Below are positions 18,096 to 26,660 of a DNA stretch of 64,000 nt, piece by piece (the stretch's first letter is position 1; each line of letters begins with the position of its first letter). A program made the position numbers and the translations under genes. The stretch is from Streptomyces longisporoflavus. Lineage in GTDB: Bacteria; Actinomycetota; Actinomycetes; Streptomycetales; Streptomycetaceae. Location of the stretch: positions 124,001-188,000 of the forward strand of contig NZ_BMTR01000002.1 in NCBI RefSeq assembly GCF_014649775.1, written 5' to 3'. The notes below the pieces were generated by a model that saw only the letters and a list, made by a program, of their open reading frames with translations, ran no database searches and was not told where the DNA came from.

Positions 18096-18788
18096 ATGAC
18101 TGTGTGGGACCGGCCTGAGCCGCCGACTCGCCCCGTGCCGCTCGATCGGGAGCGGATCGTGGCCGCCGCCATTGCCCTGGCCGACGAGGGCGGGCTTGCG
18201 GCGGTGTCAGTGCGCAAGGTCGCCGCCCGTCTGGACGCCGGCCCGATGCGGCTGTACGGCTACATCTCCACCAAGGAGGAGCTGTTCGACCTCATGGTGG
18301 ACGAGGTGCAGGCCGAGATCCTCCCCGAGGAGCAGCCCGGCGACTGGCGGGAGGCCCTGCGCAGCCTCGCCCACCTCACCAGGCAGGCCGCTCTACGTCA
18401 TGAGTGGCTGGCCGATCTGCTCGGCGGCCGCCCGGCCATGGGTCCCAACGGCCTCGCCGTGGCCGAGGCCACGCTGGCCCCCCTCGACGGCCTCGCCGAC
18501 ATCGACACCGCCATGCGTGCCGTGGAGACAGTCAGCGCCTACTTCACCGGCGCGATCAGACGCGAGATCGCGAATCTGCGGGCCGAGCGGGCCACCGGCC
18601 TCTCCAAACACGACTGGCAGCGCGCCCGCGGCCCGCACATGACGAAAATGCTGGCCACAGGCCGCTTTCCGACACTGGCCAAGGCCGTGCACGACGGCAC
18701 GGACATGGACGCCGAGACATCCTTCGCGACGGGCCTGGACTGGGTCCTCGACGCCGTGGCCGGCAAGCTCACCCGACCGCAGGCCTGA
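18096..18788 (+). CDS. TetR-family regulator
   Basis: 230 residues. The helix-turn-helix is IVAAAIALADEGGLAAVSVRKVAARLDAGPMRLYGYISTKEELFDLM; the C-terminal part resembles the TetR_C_1 class (tetracycline-repressor-like). A GTG six bases earlier (18090) is an alternative start. It is divergent from the FAD monooxygenase; the palindrome between them is the likely operator. Inferred job: repress itself and the monooxygenase until a small aromatic ligand binds. Confidence 0.9.
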   Translation: MTVWDRPEPPTRPVPLDRERIVAAAIALADEGGLAAVSVRKVAARLDAGPMRLYGYISTKEELFDLMVDEVQAEILPEEQPGDWREALRSLAHLTRQAALRHEWLADLLGGRPAMGPNGLAVAEATLAPLDGLADIDTAMRAVETVSAYFTGAIRREIANLRAERATGLSKHDWQRARGPHMTKMLATGRFPTLAKAVHDGTDMDAETSFATGLDWVLDAVAGKLTRPQA

Positions 18789-18846
18789 CGCCGGAGAGGC
18801 CGAAGTTGCTGCACGGCTTGATCAGCGGCTCCGCCGGAAGGACATG

Positions 18847-19884
18847 TCAGGTGACGCGTGGGCGGCAACGCCGCAACTCGGGCGTCAGCTCGCCCGTCGC
18901 GAGCTCGTCCGCGACGAGCCGTCCGACGGTTGGCGCCAGGCCGATCGCGGAGTGCATGACCGCTACATAGGCAGAGCGAGCGCGCGTGGCGTAGCCGATG
19001 AGGGGGCCATGTGCGGGCATGGGGCGTCGCGCGGCGCGATATCCAAGGAGTCGGCACTGCTCGCTCCCGCGAAACGCCGCCCGCATCCGGCGGAGTGCCT
19101 CTTGCACGGCCTGATCGAGGGGCGCCGCTTGGTCCGCGACGCGTGGCACCATCAGCAGTTCGCCGTCGCGGGCTTCCCGGACCTCGAAATCGGGGCGGGC
19201 CACGATGGTTCTGACCAGGCCGGGCGGTGCTGTGATCCGCGCCAGGCAGGCCGGGGACGCGGTGATGGGCAACTCGACCGGCAGCGGCTCACACAGCGCG
19301 GGGACGCTGGTTCCGGCAGTGAGCACGACCGTTGCGGCAGGGTGAGGGCCGGTCGAGGTCAGCACTCCCCCGACGCGCTCACCGGACATCTGCAAACCGG
19401 TGACGGCGGTGTCGTAAAGCACGGTTGCTCCGTGGGCGGCGGCCGCTGCGACGAGTGCCCGGGTCAGCGCCGTCGCATCGACGCCGATGTCACCGGGAAC
19501 GTGGATGGCCTGCTCGGGCGGGTGCCGGAGGCGGGGCTCCAGGGCGGTGATGTCGCTTCGCCCGACACGGAATTGGCCCGGCCCCGGCCGTGATGTCTCA
19601 GCGGGTTCGCCTCCCCAGGTCAGCGACCCGGTGTGGCGTACGGTGACTTGGGGCAGTTCGGCTTCCAGCCGCCGGTGGTCTGCCAGGACGTACTCGCGCA
19701 GGTCCAGCGCTCCGCCGGGCCACTCTCCTCGTGCGCCGCTGACCCAGGCGAAGGAGTCCGCGGTAACTCCGGTGGCCGGCGCAGGCCCCTGCTCGAGCAG
19801 GGTGACAGGGACGCCTCGCCTCGTCAGGTGGTAGGCAACCGAGGCACCCACGATTCCCGCACCGACCACGACAACAGCTGACAT
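18847..19884 (-). CDS. DAO-family FAD-dependent amino-acid oxidoreductase
   Basis: 345 residues. The N-terminal VVVVGAGIVGASVAYHLTRRGVPVTLLEQ is a textbook FAD-binding fold, and the C-terminal RPMPAHGPLIGY with SAIGLAPTVGRLVADEL is typical of glycine/D-amino-acid and sarcosine oxidases. It oxidises an amine or amino acid; which one is unknown. It converges on the TetR gene and has no obvious partner. Confidence 0.88.
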   Translation of the reverse strand: MSAVVVVGAGIVGASVAYHLTRRGVPVTLLEQGPAPATGVTADSFAWVSGARGEWPGGALDLREYVLADHRRLEAELPQVTVRHTGSLTWGGEPAETSRPGPGQFRVGRSDITALEPRLRHPPEQAIHVPGDIGVDATALTRALVAAAAAHGATVLYDTAVTGLQMSGERVGGVLTSTGPHPAATVVLTAGTSVPALCEPLPVELPITASPACLARITAPPGLVRTIVARPDFEVREARDGELLMVPRVADQAAPLDQAVQEALRRMRAAFRGSEQCRLLGYRAARRPMPAHGPLIGYATRARSAYVAVMHSAIGLAPTVGRLVADELATGELTPELRRCRPRVT

Positions 19885-20082
19885 GAGGTCCTCTCCGACA
19901 GCTCGACGGCCGCTCCGGCTGTAGCTGCAACCGCAGGAACACAGTCGGGCCGCCTGCCGGAGAGCGCAACGGGTTTTGGGTCACCCGGAGTGCGTCGGCG
20001 AGGCGGCCCTGGCCACCGTTGTACGGGGCCGGCACCGGACGAGACCGAGTGCGCCGTCCCGGCAGGACAAACACTCCGGGTG

Positions 20083-20355
20083 TCAGTCGTCCACCCGCTC
20101 CGTCAGACGGACGGTCACGGTGTCCCCTTCCTCCTTACCGATCGCCTTGCGCACTTCCGCCTTCACCGGCAGCTTGTGGGTGCCGTCTCCGAGAGCCATG
20201 AACGAACTCCGGAAGGGATGACTGTCGATCGTGCCCCGGACCTTCACCAGGCCGCGGGTGCCGAAGAACTCGGCCGATTCGGGCCACACGACGTAGGTCC
20301 AGCCACCCTTGTTCGGGCTCTTCTGCAGGATCGCGGTGAACTGCTTGTCCATCAT
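20083..20355 (-). CDS. DUF1905 domain protein
   Basis: 90 residues. [53 protein letters not shown] is the DUF1905 pattern (FxAxL, WxxVxxP, GxxxVxGTIDG-type core), ending [17 protein letters not shown] small beta-barrel of unknown function. The start is ATG 20355 or the adjacent ATG 20352. Confidence 0.85.
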   Translation of the reverse strand: MMDKQFTAILQKSPNKGGWTYVVWPESAEFFGTRGLVKVRGTIDSHPFRSSFMALGDGTHKLPVKAEVRKAIGKEEGDTVTVRLTERVDD

Positions 20356-20455
20356 GGGTACCGCCCGTTCAGAGAGTCTCGCTGTCACCCATAAGACACC
20401 GGCGGGCGAGGAAACTCATCGCCCGCCCCATCGGCCCAGCGCCGCGCGTGTGGGG

Positions 20456-21913
20456 TCAGGTGCGAGCCGGCGCCTCGCCGACCCCGGCGGGCCGCTCGTC
20501 GGCGGGCGCGTCGCCGTCGGTGGCGCGCACCGCGGGGATGAGCGCCGCGACGGCGGCGGACACCAGCGCGACACCACAGCCGATCATCAGGCCGGTACGG
20601 AATCCGTCCTCGGAGGCGAAGGTGAAGTCGCCCATCGTGGTGGTCATCTGGGCCAGGACGACGCCGATCACGGCGGAGCCGATCGTGGTGCCCAGGGAAC
20701 GCATCAAGGCGTTGAAGCCGTTGGCGGCAGCCGTCTCGGAGAGCGGTACGGAGCCCATGATCAGGGCAGGCATGGCTCCGTAGGCGAGGGCGACACCGCT
20801 ATTGATCACGATGCCGGCGACCATGATGCCCCAGGCCGTGCCCATGAGAGGCAGCGCGACCCCGTATCCGACAGCGATGACGACGGCGCCGCAGATGAGG
20901 GCGACCTTCGGACCGCGCGCGTTGATCAGCTTTCCGCCGAGCGGTGAGATGAGCATCATCATGATGCCGCCGGGGGCGATCCACAGTCCGGCCGCCAGCA
21001 TCGACTGGCCCAGGCCGTAGCCGGTGGTCTCGGGGAACTGCAGGAGCTGCGGCGCGATCAGCATGAAGGAGTACATGCCGACACCGATGAGGATGGAGGC
21101 GACGTTGGTGAGCAGGACGCGCGGGCGCGCGGTGGTCCGCAGGTCGACCAGCGGGTCGCGGGTGCGCAGCTCGTAGAAGCCCCAGGCGAGCAGTGCCACG
21201 ACGGCGACGGCGAACAGTCCCAGTGTGGTGCCCGAGGCCCAGCCCCAGTCGGCGCCCTTGGACATGGCGAGCAGCAGCGAGACGAGACCGATGGCGAGGC
21301 CGACCGCGCCGGGTGCGTCGAAGCGCTGCCCCTTGGCCGCCGCCGGAGCGTCCGGCACGATGATGAAGATCATCAGGCCCACGATCAGGGCGAGTACGGC
21401 CGAGCCCCAGAAGAGCACCCGCCAGTTCGCGTACTGCGCGACGGCTGCGGCTATCGGCAGGCCGATGGCTCCTCCGATGCCCATGGACGCACTGACCAGC
21501 GCGATGGAGCCGCTGAGCTTTTCGGCGGGCACGACGTCCCGCAGCAGGGCGATGCCGAGGGGCACCATGCCCATCCCCATGCCTTGCAGGCCGCGACCGA
21601 TGATCATCGGCACGAGGGACGAGGAGAGCGCGCACACCACCGAGCCGACGATCAGCGGCACGGCGCAGATGAGCATCATGCGGCGCTTGCCCACCAAGTC
21701 GCCGAGGCGGCCGGAGACCGGTACGCACACGCCCGCGACCAGCAGGGTGACTGTCACCACCCACGCCGCGTTCGACGGCGACGTGTCCAGCATCTGGGGA
21801 AGTTCGGCGATCAGCGGTGTCACCAAGGTCTGCATGATCGCGGCGACGGTGCCGGCGAGCGCAAGGGTGGCGACGACGGCGCCCGCCCGGCTGCTCGACT
21901 CGGGGGCGTCCAT
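20456..21913 (-). CDS. MFS multidrug efflux transporter (DHA2, 14-TM type)
   Basis: 485 residues with about fourteen hydrophobic segments. The loop GRLGDLVGKRRMMLICAV is MFS motif A and the overall pattern is that of EmrB/QacA drug:H+ antiporters. It is divergent from a MarR gene with operator-like palindromes between them, so it is probably induced by the compound it exports. GAGGAG lies six bases before the ATG at 21911-21913. Confidence 0.9.
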   Translation of the reverse strand: MDAPESSSRAGAVVATLALAGTVAAIMQTLVTPLIAELPQMLDTSPSNAAWVVTVTLLVAGVCVPVSGRLGDLVGKRRMMLICAVPLIVGSVVCALSSSLVPMIIGRGLQGMGMGMVPLGIALLRDVVPAEKLSGSIALVSASMGIGGAIGLPIAAAVAQYANWRVLFWGSAVLALIVGLMIFIIVPDAPAAAKGQRFDAPGAVGLAIGLVSLLLAMSKGADWGWASGTTLGLFAVAVVALLAWGFYELRTRDPLVDLRTTARPRVLLTNVASILIGVGMYSFMLIAPQLLQFPETTGYGLGQSMLAAGLWIAPGGIMMMLISPLGGKLINARGPKVALICGAVVIAVGYGVALPLMGTAWGIMVAGIVINSGVALAYGAMPALIMGSVPLSETAAANGFNALMRSLGTTIGSAVIGVVLAQMTTTMGDFTFASEDGFRTGLMIGCGVALVSAAVAALIPAVRATDGDAPADERPAGVGEAPART

Positions 21914-21937
21914 GACGGGCTCCTCTATCTCTTCAAC

Positions 21938-21994
21938 GTATGCAACGATGTGCAGCATACACACAACCAGTATCATGCACATTGCGTGCATGAT
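21938..21994. promoter_or_regulatory. Two MarR-type palindromes between efflux gene and regulator
   Basis: Site 1: GTATGC (21938-21943) and GCATAC (21955-21960), 11 bases apart. Site 2: ATCATGCAC and GTGCATGAT (21972-21980, 21986-21994), a perfect 9-bp repeat with a five-base spacer. Both lie in a relatively AT-rich stretch between the divergent genes. Confidence 0.75.
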
Positions 21995-22084
21995 GCACAT
22001 GCGCGGAGAGGTGGGAGTCCTACCGCCAAGGGTGCGACAGCCGCAACACCCCCCGCAGTACCGCCGAGACGGGAGGACACACGC

Positions 22085-22543
22085 ATGGACAAGCCATCGC
22101 ACCTGGTCGAGTTCGAGCACATGATTCTCGGGCGCCACCAGTTCGGCAGCGACAACCGCCGCAGGCAGGAAGACCGCCTGGAGCGCAGCACGTACATCAT
22201 CCTGAGCCGGATCCGGGCACAGGGGCCGATGTCGATCGGACAGCTCAGCGATGCGTTCCAGCTCGACGCCTCCACCCTCAACCGGCAGACGGCGGGCGCG
22301 GTCAAGGCCGGGCTCCTCGACCGGATCCCTGACCCCGAGGGCGGCATGGCGCGCAAGTTCCGGCTGACCAGCGAGGGCAAGCGGCGCCTTGATGCCGAGC
22401 GCGAGGCGCATGTCGGCGGGCTCGACAAGGTCTTCGAAGACTGGCCGGCCAAGGAGGTGGAGATCTTCGCCCACTACCTCCAGCGGTTCAACACCAGCAT
22501 CGAACGGCTCAGCGGCCGGCCATGGCCCCGGTCCGACGGGTAG
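22085..22543 (+). CDS. MarR-family regulator
   Basis: 152 residues with the winged helix SIGQLSDAFQLDASTLNRQTAGAVKAGLLDRIPDPEGGMARKFRLTSEGKRRL. Divergent from the MFS efflux gene, so likely its repressor. GGGAGG lies at good distance before the ATG. The two palindromes at 21938-21994 are its probable binding sites. Confidence 0.9.
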   Translation: MDKPSHLVEFEHMILGRHQFGSDNRRRQEDRLERSTYIILSRIRAQGPMSIGQLSDAFQLDASTLNRQTAGAVKAGLLDRIPDPEGGMARKFRLTSEGKRRLDAEREAHVGGLDKVFEDWPAKEVEIFAHYLQRFNTSIERLSGRPWPRSDG

Positions 22544-22600
22544 GCACGTAGGCATGGGCCCGGACCGCAACTGGGCCGTCATAGCCCGTCAGCACTTCGC

Positions 22601-23026
22601 TCACGTCGAAGCGGACCCGCCGAGCACCAGCACAACCTCCCCGTCGGACGGGTCGAGTTCCCGGACCAGCCAGGAGCGCTCGTCGATGGTGGTGCCGGCG
22701 CCGGTGGTGTAGGGCGCGACTCTCAGCACGGTTCCCGTCGGGCCCTCGGTTCGCAGTTCTGCCTCGGTGAGTACGTCGTCGGCAAAGCGCAGGGCCAGTT
22801 CGACCGGCCGCGGGGCCGCCGCGAAGGCGTCGGGATCGGGCAGGCCCCGGATGCGGCAACGGGCGCCGGGAAACAGATGGGTGTGGGCACAAACGGCGAG
22901 GAAGGCGTTCTCTGGAGTGGCGGGTCCGGTGGTGGCCTGATCCACGATGCGGCTCCGGGATACACGGGAGGGGACGACGGGCTCACCGAGCCTGTCCGAT
23001 ACGGCGGGCGCGAGAGCACATCGCAT
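22601..23026 (-). CDS. Hypothetical protein
   Basis: 141 residues from ATG 23024-23026. Not recognised by any domain I know. The reading frame has proper GC-rich third positions and plausible protein texture (PRPVELALRFADDVLTEAEL, TGTVLRVAPYTTGAGT, SWLVRELDPSDGEVVLVLGG), which suggests a small beta-rich cytoplasmic protein. There is no signal peptide or membrane segment. The next in-frame start is not obvious, so the N-terminal 20 residues may be over-called. Confidence 0.55.
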   Translation of the reverse strand: MRCALAPAVSDRLGEPVVPSRVSRSRIVDQATTGPATPENAFLAVCAHTHLFPGARCRIRGLPDPDAFAAAPRPVELALRFADDVLTEAELRTEGPTGTVLRVAPYTTGAGTTIDERSWLVRELDPSDGEVVLVLGGSAST

Positions 23027-23080
23027 GGCCGGTCCGCTCCGGCCGTCACCCGGACGGGCCTGCCCCGGGTGGAGACGCCA

Positions 23081-23148
23081 GGCTTCGGGCTTCGGGCTTC
23101 GGGTTTCGGACTGCGGACTGTGGGCTCTGGACTGTGGGCTTCGGGCCG
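23081..23148. repeat. Degenerate 7-bp tandem repeat
   Basis: About nine and a half heptads, GGCTTCG changing to GACTGTG and GGCTCTG and back to GGCTTCG. It lies upstream of the hypothetical gene and downstream of the GH87 gene, outside the chosen coding regions. Confidence 0.75.
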
Positions 23149-23155
23149 ACCGATG

Positions 23156-23191
23156 AGCCGCCCGCCCCCCACCGAACGGGAACGGGCGGCT
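23156..23191. terminator. Hairpin terminator for the GH87 gene
   Basis: Stem AGCCGCCCG / CGGGCGGCT (23156-23164, 23183-23191), 28 bases past the stop of the leftward GH87 gene. Confidence 0.65.
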
Positions 23192-23218
23192 TACGGCCGG
23201 CCGGGTTCGACGCCGCCG

Positions 23219-26203
23219 CTAGCGTGCGGTGAACGCCCGGACGGAGGACTTCTTGGCACCCCCTCCATTGATCACGAACTGCGAGCCTGGCTCCTTGAAG
23301 ATGTCGCCGTCGCGGGAGCCGCTGATGGTCACATCGGTGAGCGTCGCGCTGCCGCGTGCGCCGCCCATGGCGAGGATGCCCGAGCCGTTGTTGGACTTGG
23401 AGATCGTCACGTCGGAGATCTTCACGTCCGGCATGGCGCCGCCGCCCGTCTTGAACTGGATGCCGTCGTACGTCGAGTCGTGGATGTCGGTGTCGCGGAT
23501 CGTGACGCCGGGGATGTCGGGGCCCTGGGCGAACAGCGTGATGGCGCCGAACTCCTGGTCCTCGTTCCAAAACGCGCCGCCGGTGCGGTAGAGCCCGTTG
23601 TTGGCGATCAGCGTCTGTCCGGAGAAGGGCAGCGGATCGTGGTCGGTGGCGAGCATGATGCCGGGGTAGTTCATGGTGTCGTACACCAGATTGTTCTCGA
23701 TCTTGTTGCCGTAACCGCCGTACACGGCGATGCCGTTGGCCCGCCAGGGAAGCTGCACGGTGTTGTTGCGGAAGGTGTTGTCGTGCCCGACGTCCGTGGA
23801 GGTGTCCTTGACGTACTTGCTGGCCCAGACGGCCAGGGCGTCGTCGCCGGTGTTGCGGAAGGAGGAGTTGAAGACGGTGGAGTTGCGGGTGCCGTTGGCG
23901 AAGTTGACCCCGTCCGCGTAGGTGTTGCGGATGCGCATCCCGTTGAACTCCAGGCCGTCGCCGGGGCCCCACAGTTCGGGGATGTTGCTGTAGTCGCGGC
24001 CGACCCAGGCCCCGACGTTGGCGTGCTCGATCCACACGTCGTTGATCTTGGTGTTCTTGCCGAAGCGGCCGTTGAGGCCCACGCCGCCCTCCGCGTTGCC
24101 GTCGCCGCCGCGGATGGTGCCCGAGCCGAAGATGGCGATGCCGGAGATCTTGGTGTTGTCGTCGATGTCGAAGCCGAAGTTGCCCTCGTGCGGATGGTTG
24201 ATGCCGCCCGCCTCGTGCGGCGGGGTCAGCGTGTAGAGCTGGGAGTGCCACATGCCCGCGCCGCGGATGGTCACGTCACGGATGCCCACCTGGTTGAACT
24301 GCCCGCGGTTGAGCGGGTCGTCGGTGAGGATCTTCTGCTCCTGGCGCCACTGCCCTGCCGGGATCCATACGCAAGCGATGTCGCCCTTCTGGTCGGCGGT
24401 CACGGCCTTCTGGATCGCGGCCGTGTCGTCGATGCCGTCGCCCGGGATCGCTCCGTACGCGGTGATCGAGGTGCACTCGGCGGGCTTGCTCGCCGCGGGC
24501 GCCACCTGTTCCAGGTCGACCAGGTCCACGATGTAGAAGGCGGCGTCGTCACCGGCGTCGCGTTGCAGCTTGAACTTGGTGCCCTGCGGATAGGTCTGCG
24601 TGAGCAGGGCGTGCGACTCGTCGAAGAGGCGTCGCGCGTCGCCGCCCGGCCGGTTGGTCAGGCCCTCGGGCTGGTCGGTGTTGCCGTACAGCCAGCTGTG
24701 CTTGGAGGAGAGGGTCACCTTCTGCACGAACTTGCCGTCCGCGTAGAGACTGAGGGTCTTCTCCTGGCCGCCGCCGCCCGGCGCGTCGGGGATCGAGTTG
24801 CGTACGACGATGGAGTTGGCCGCGCTGGTGGAGGTGAACTCCACGAACTGGCCGGTGGAGTTGAGGCGCACGGACTTGCGGCCCGATGACTCGGTGGCGA
24901 AGTTGGTGTGGCCGAAGGTGCGCTCGGCGTCGGCTTCCAGGAGGGTGCCTTCGTAGCGTCCGTCCTCCGCCTCGTACTCGACGTACGGAACCGCCGCCCC
25001 GCGCCCGACCACGATGGAGCGGGCGAAGACGTTGTTGTTCTCGTTGGTCTCGTCGACCGTGTCGGTGGCGTCGGCGGTCGCGGTAAGCGTGGCGCCGCCG
25101 CTGGTCGCCGTCCAACTGCCGCTGAGGTTCACGGCGGCCGTCTCGCCCGCGGCGATCGCCGGTGCCGTGCCGTCGAGGGTGGCATCGCCCACCGTCAGAC
25201 GGGTCACCGAGCCCGCGCCGGCGCCGCTGGTGCCGCGGTTGTGGACCTTCGCGCTGAAGGTGACCTTGGCGCCCACGGCTGGGTTGGCGGGGCTGGACGT
25301 GATTCCGGTGACCTCCAGGTCGGGCCCGGGGCTCTGGCCCACCGTCAGCTTGTCCTCGGCGGTGCGGCTGTTGTTGTCGTCGTTCTGCTCGTCGACGGTG
25401 TCGGTCGGGTCAACGACCGCGGAGACGGTGTAACTGCCCTGCGCGCGCTTGCCGATGTCCACCTTGACGGCAGCCGACTCGCCCGCGCCGAGTGCGGGCA
25501 CCGCGGCGCTGCCCGCGACCGTGCCGCCGAGACTGACGTTCACCGTGGTCGCCGCGGCGGCCGCACTGCCGGTGTTGCGCACCGTGGCGTTGACGTGGAT
25601 CTCGTCGCTCTCGGAGGGCTTCGCGGGGTCCCAGGTGAGGTTCGAGACGGTCAGGTCGGGATTGGGCGCCGGGGTTCCCATCACCTGGAACTCGGCTGCC
25701 TGGCCTCCGTATCCGGAGCTGTTGCCGTAGATCTTCAGTTGGACGTCGGCGTAGCGGCCGCCGACCGGGATGGTCACGGAGTTCTTGTTCCCAGAGGGGC
25801 TGAAGCTGTAGTCAGCCCGCGCTTTGAGGGACTTGAAGCCCTGGGCGGACTGCTCGCGCCCGAGTACCTCGATGTTCTGCGTCCGTGTCGCCCAGGCGGT
25901 GTCGGGGTTGAGCTTGACGACGACGGAGTCGAGGTCGGCGTTGGCGCCGAGCTTCACCGTGAGCGTCGAGGGGTGGCCGGTCGACTCCCAGTAGGTGCTC
26001 GTGCTGTTGTCGTTGGCGTTCGTGGCGAAGTAGTTCTGCGTCGACGAGGACGCCTCGATCGGCTTGTTCACGGCGAGGTTCACGGGCTCGGCGGCGGGCC
26101 GCGCGGCGGACGAGCCGGCGCTGAGGGGCACGAGGCCCAGGGCTATCAGTCCGGTGCTGAGCGCGGCGGTGATCAGCCGCCGGCTGCGTTGCTTCCATCT
26201 CAT
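23219..26203 (-). CDS. Secreted modular GH87-type alpha-1,3-glucanase
   Basis: 994 residues. Order: signal peptide (1-35), discoidin/F5-8C-like carbohydrate-binding module (about 38-176), two CARDB domains (about 182-290 and 294-400, each with a VDPTDTVDEQNDDNN- or DATDTVDETNENNN-type strand), a CBM35-like module starting YVEYEAEDGRYEG (about 406-566), and a parallel beta-helix from CTSITAYGAIPGDGIDDTAA to the end. The helix carries Asp764 (TYADGVNF) and Asp787-Asp788 (NTGDDALAVW), the three-aspartate arrangement known for GH87 mutanase/mycodextranase enzymes. It should cut alpha-1,3-glucan, e.g. of fungal walls or biofilm. AGAGGA precedes the ATG. It is a single gene. Confidence 0.85.
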   Translation of the reverse strand: MRWKQRSRRLITAALSTGLIALGLVPLSAGSSAARPAAEPVNLAVNKPIEASSSTQNYFATNANDNSTSTYWESTGHPSTLTVKLGANADLDSVVVKLNPDTAWATRTQNIEVLGREQSAQGFKSLKARADYSFSPSGNKNSVTIPVGGRYADVQLKIYGNSSGYGGQAAEFQVMGTPAPNPDLTVSNLTWDPAKPSESDEIHVNATVRNTGSAAAAATTVNVSLGGTVAGSAAVPALGAGESAAVKVDIGKRAQGSYTVSAVVDPTDTVDEQNDDNNSRTAEDKLTVGQSPGPDLEVTGITSSPANPAVGAKVTFSAKVHNRGTSGAGAGSVTRLTVGDATLDGTAPAIAAGETAAVNLSGSWTATSGGATLTATADATDTVDETNENNNVFARSIVVGRGAAVPYVEYEAEDGRYEGTLLEADAERTFGHTNFATESSGRKSVRLNSTGQFVEFTSTSAANSIVVRNSIPDAPGGGGQEKTLSLYADGKFVQKVTLSSKHSWLYGNTDQPEGLTNRPGGDARRLFDESHALLTQTYPQGTKFKLQRDAGDDAAFYIVDLVDLEQVAPAASKPAECTSITAYGAIPGDGIDDTAAIQKAVTADQKGDIACVWIPAGQWRQEQKILTDDPLNRGQFNQVGIRDVTIRGAGMWHSQLYTLTPPHEAGGINHPHEGNFGFDIDDNTKISGIAIFGSGTIRGGDGNAEGGVGLNGRFGKNTKINDVWIEHANVGAWVGRDYSNIPELWGPGDGLEFNGMRIRNTYADGVNFANGTRNSTVFNSSFRNTGDDALAVWASKYVKDTSTDVGHDNTFRNNTVQLPWRANGIAVYGGYGNKIENNLVYDTMNYPGIMLATDHDPLPFSGQTLIANNGLYRTGGAFWNEDQEFGAITLFAQGPDIPGVTIRDTDIHDSTYDGIQFKTGGGAMPDVKISDVTISKSNNGSGILAMGGARGSATLTDVTISGSRDGDIFKEPGSQFVINGGGAKKSSVRAFTAR

Positions 26204-26660
26204 GGCGTCCTCTGTTCCACGGGGGCTGCGGGTGCTGCGGGTTCTGCGAGTGCTGCGGGCTGCGGGGCGCCTTGCCGACGCAGCGCGGGGAGGAACGGAA
26301 GCTGCCCGGCGACCGGATCACCCGCGTGAACGCACGGCTCACCTCGGCCTGTTGGGCCGGTGGACCGGGCGGGCCGACACGGGTGTATATGACATTTTCT
26401 CTATCCAGTCGATTTCTTGCTCCCACGAGAGCACAGATTTGCCGTACGCCACAGGAATGTCAACGCTTCGCACACGCCCTTCAACTCCCGGTCAGCCCGG
26501 CGCACTTACATTTCCACGGTCGCCGCTCAAGCCACAGCCCTGGCCAAGGGGCCACTGCGGCGCACTCACGTCCCTGCCCCACCCCGCCGCAGCCGCAACG
26601 TTCTTGCTCTATTTCATCAGGATCTTGCGATCATGTGCCGTAGCGGAAGGCGCGGCATCG
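26204..26660. other. Intergenic region upstream of GH87 gene
   Basis: 457 bp without a gene. The end next to GH87 has CTGCGGGTG-type short repeats (about 26225-26262). The middle (26390-26450) is the most AT-rich part and, on the minus strand, contains a CATATACA element that could be a -10 for the GH87 gene. Confidence 0.45.

Noticed and set aside
24908..26329. 473-residue plus-strand frame opposite GH87
   Set aside because: Gly/Arg/Val-rich antisense shadow of the modular enzyme.
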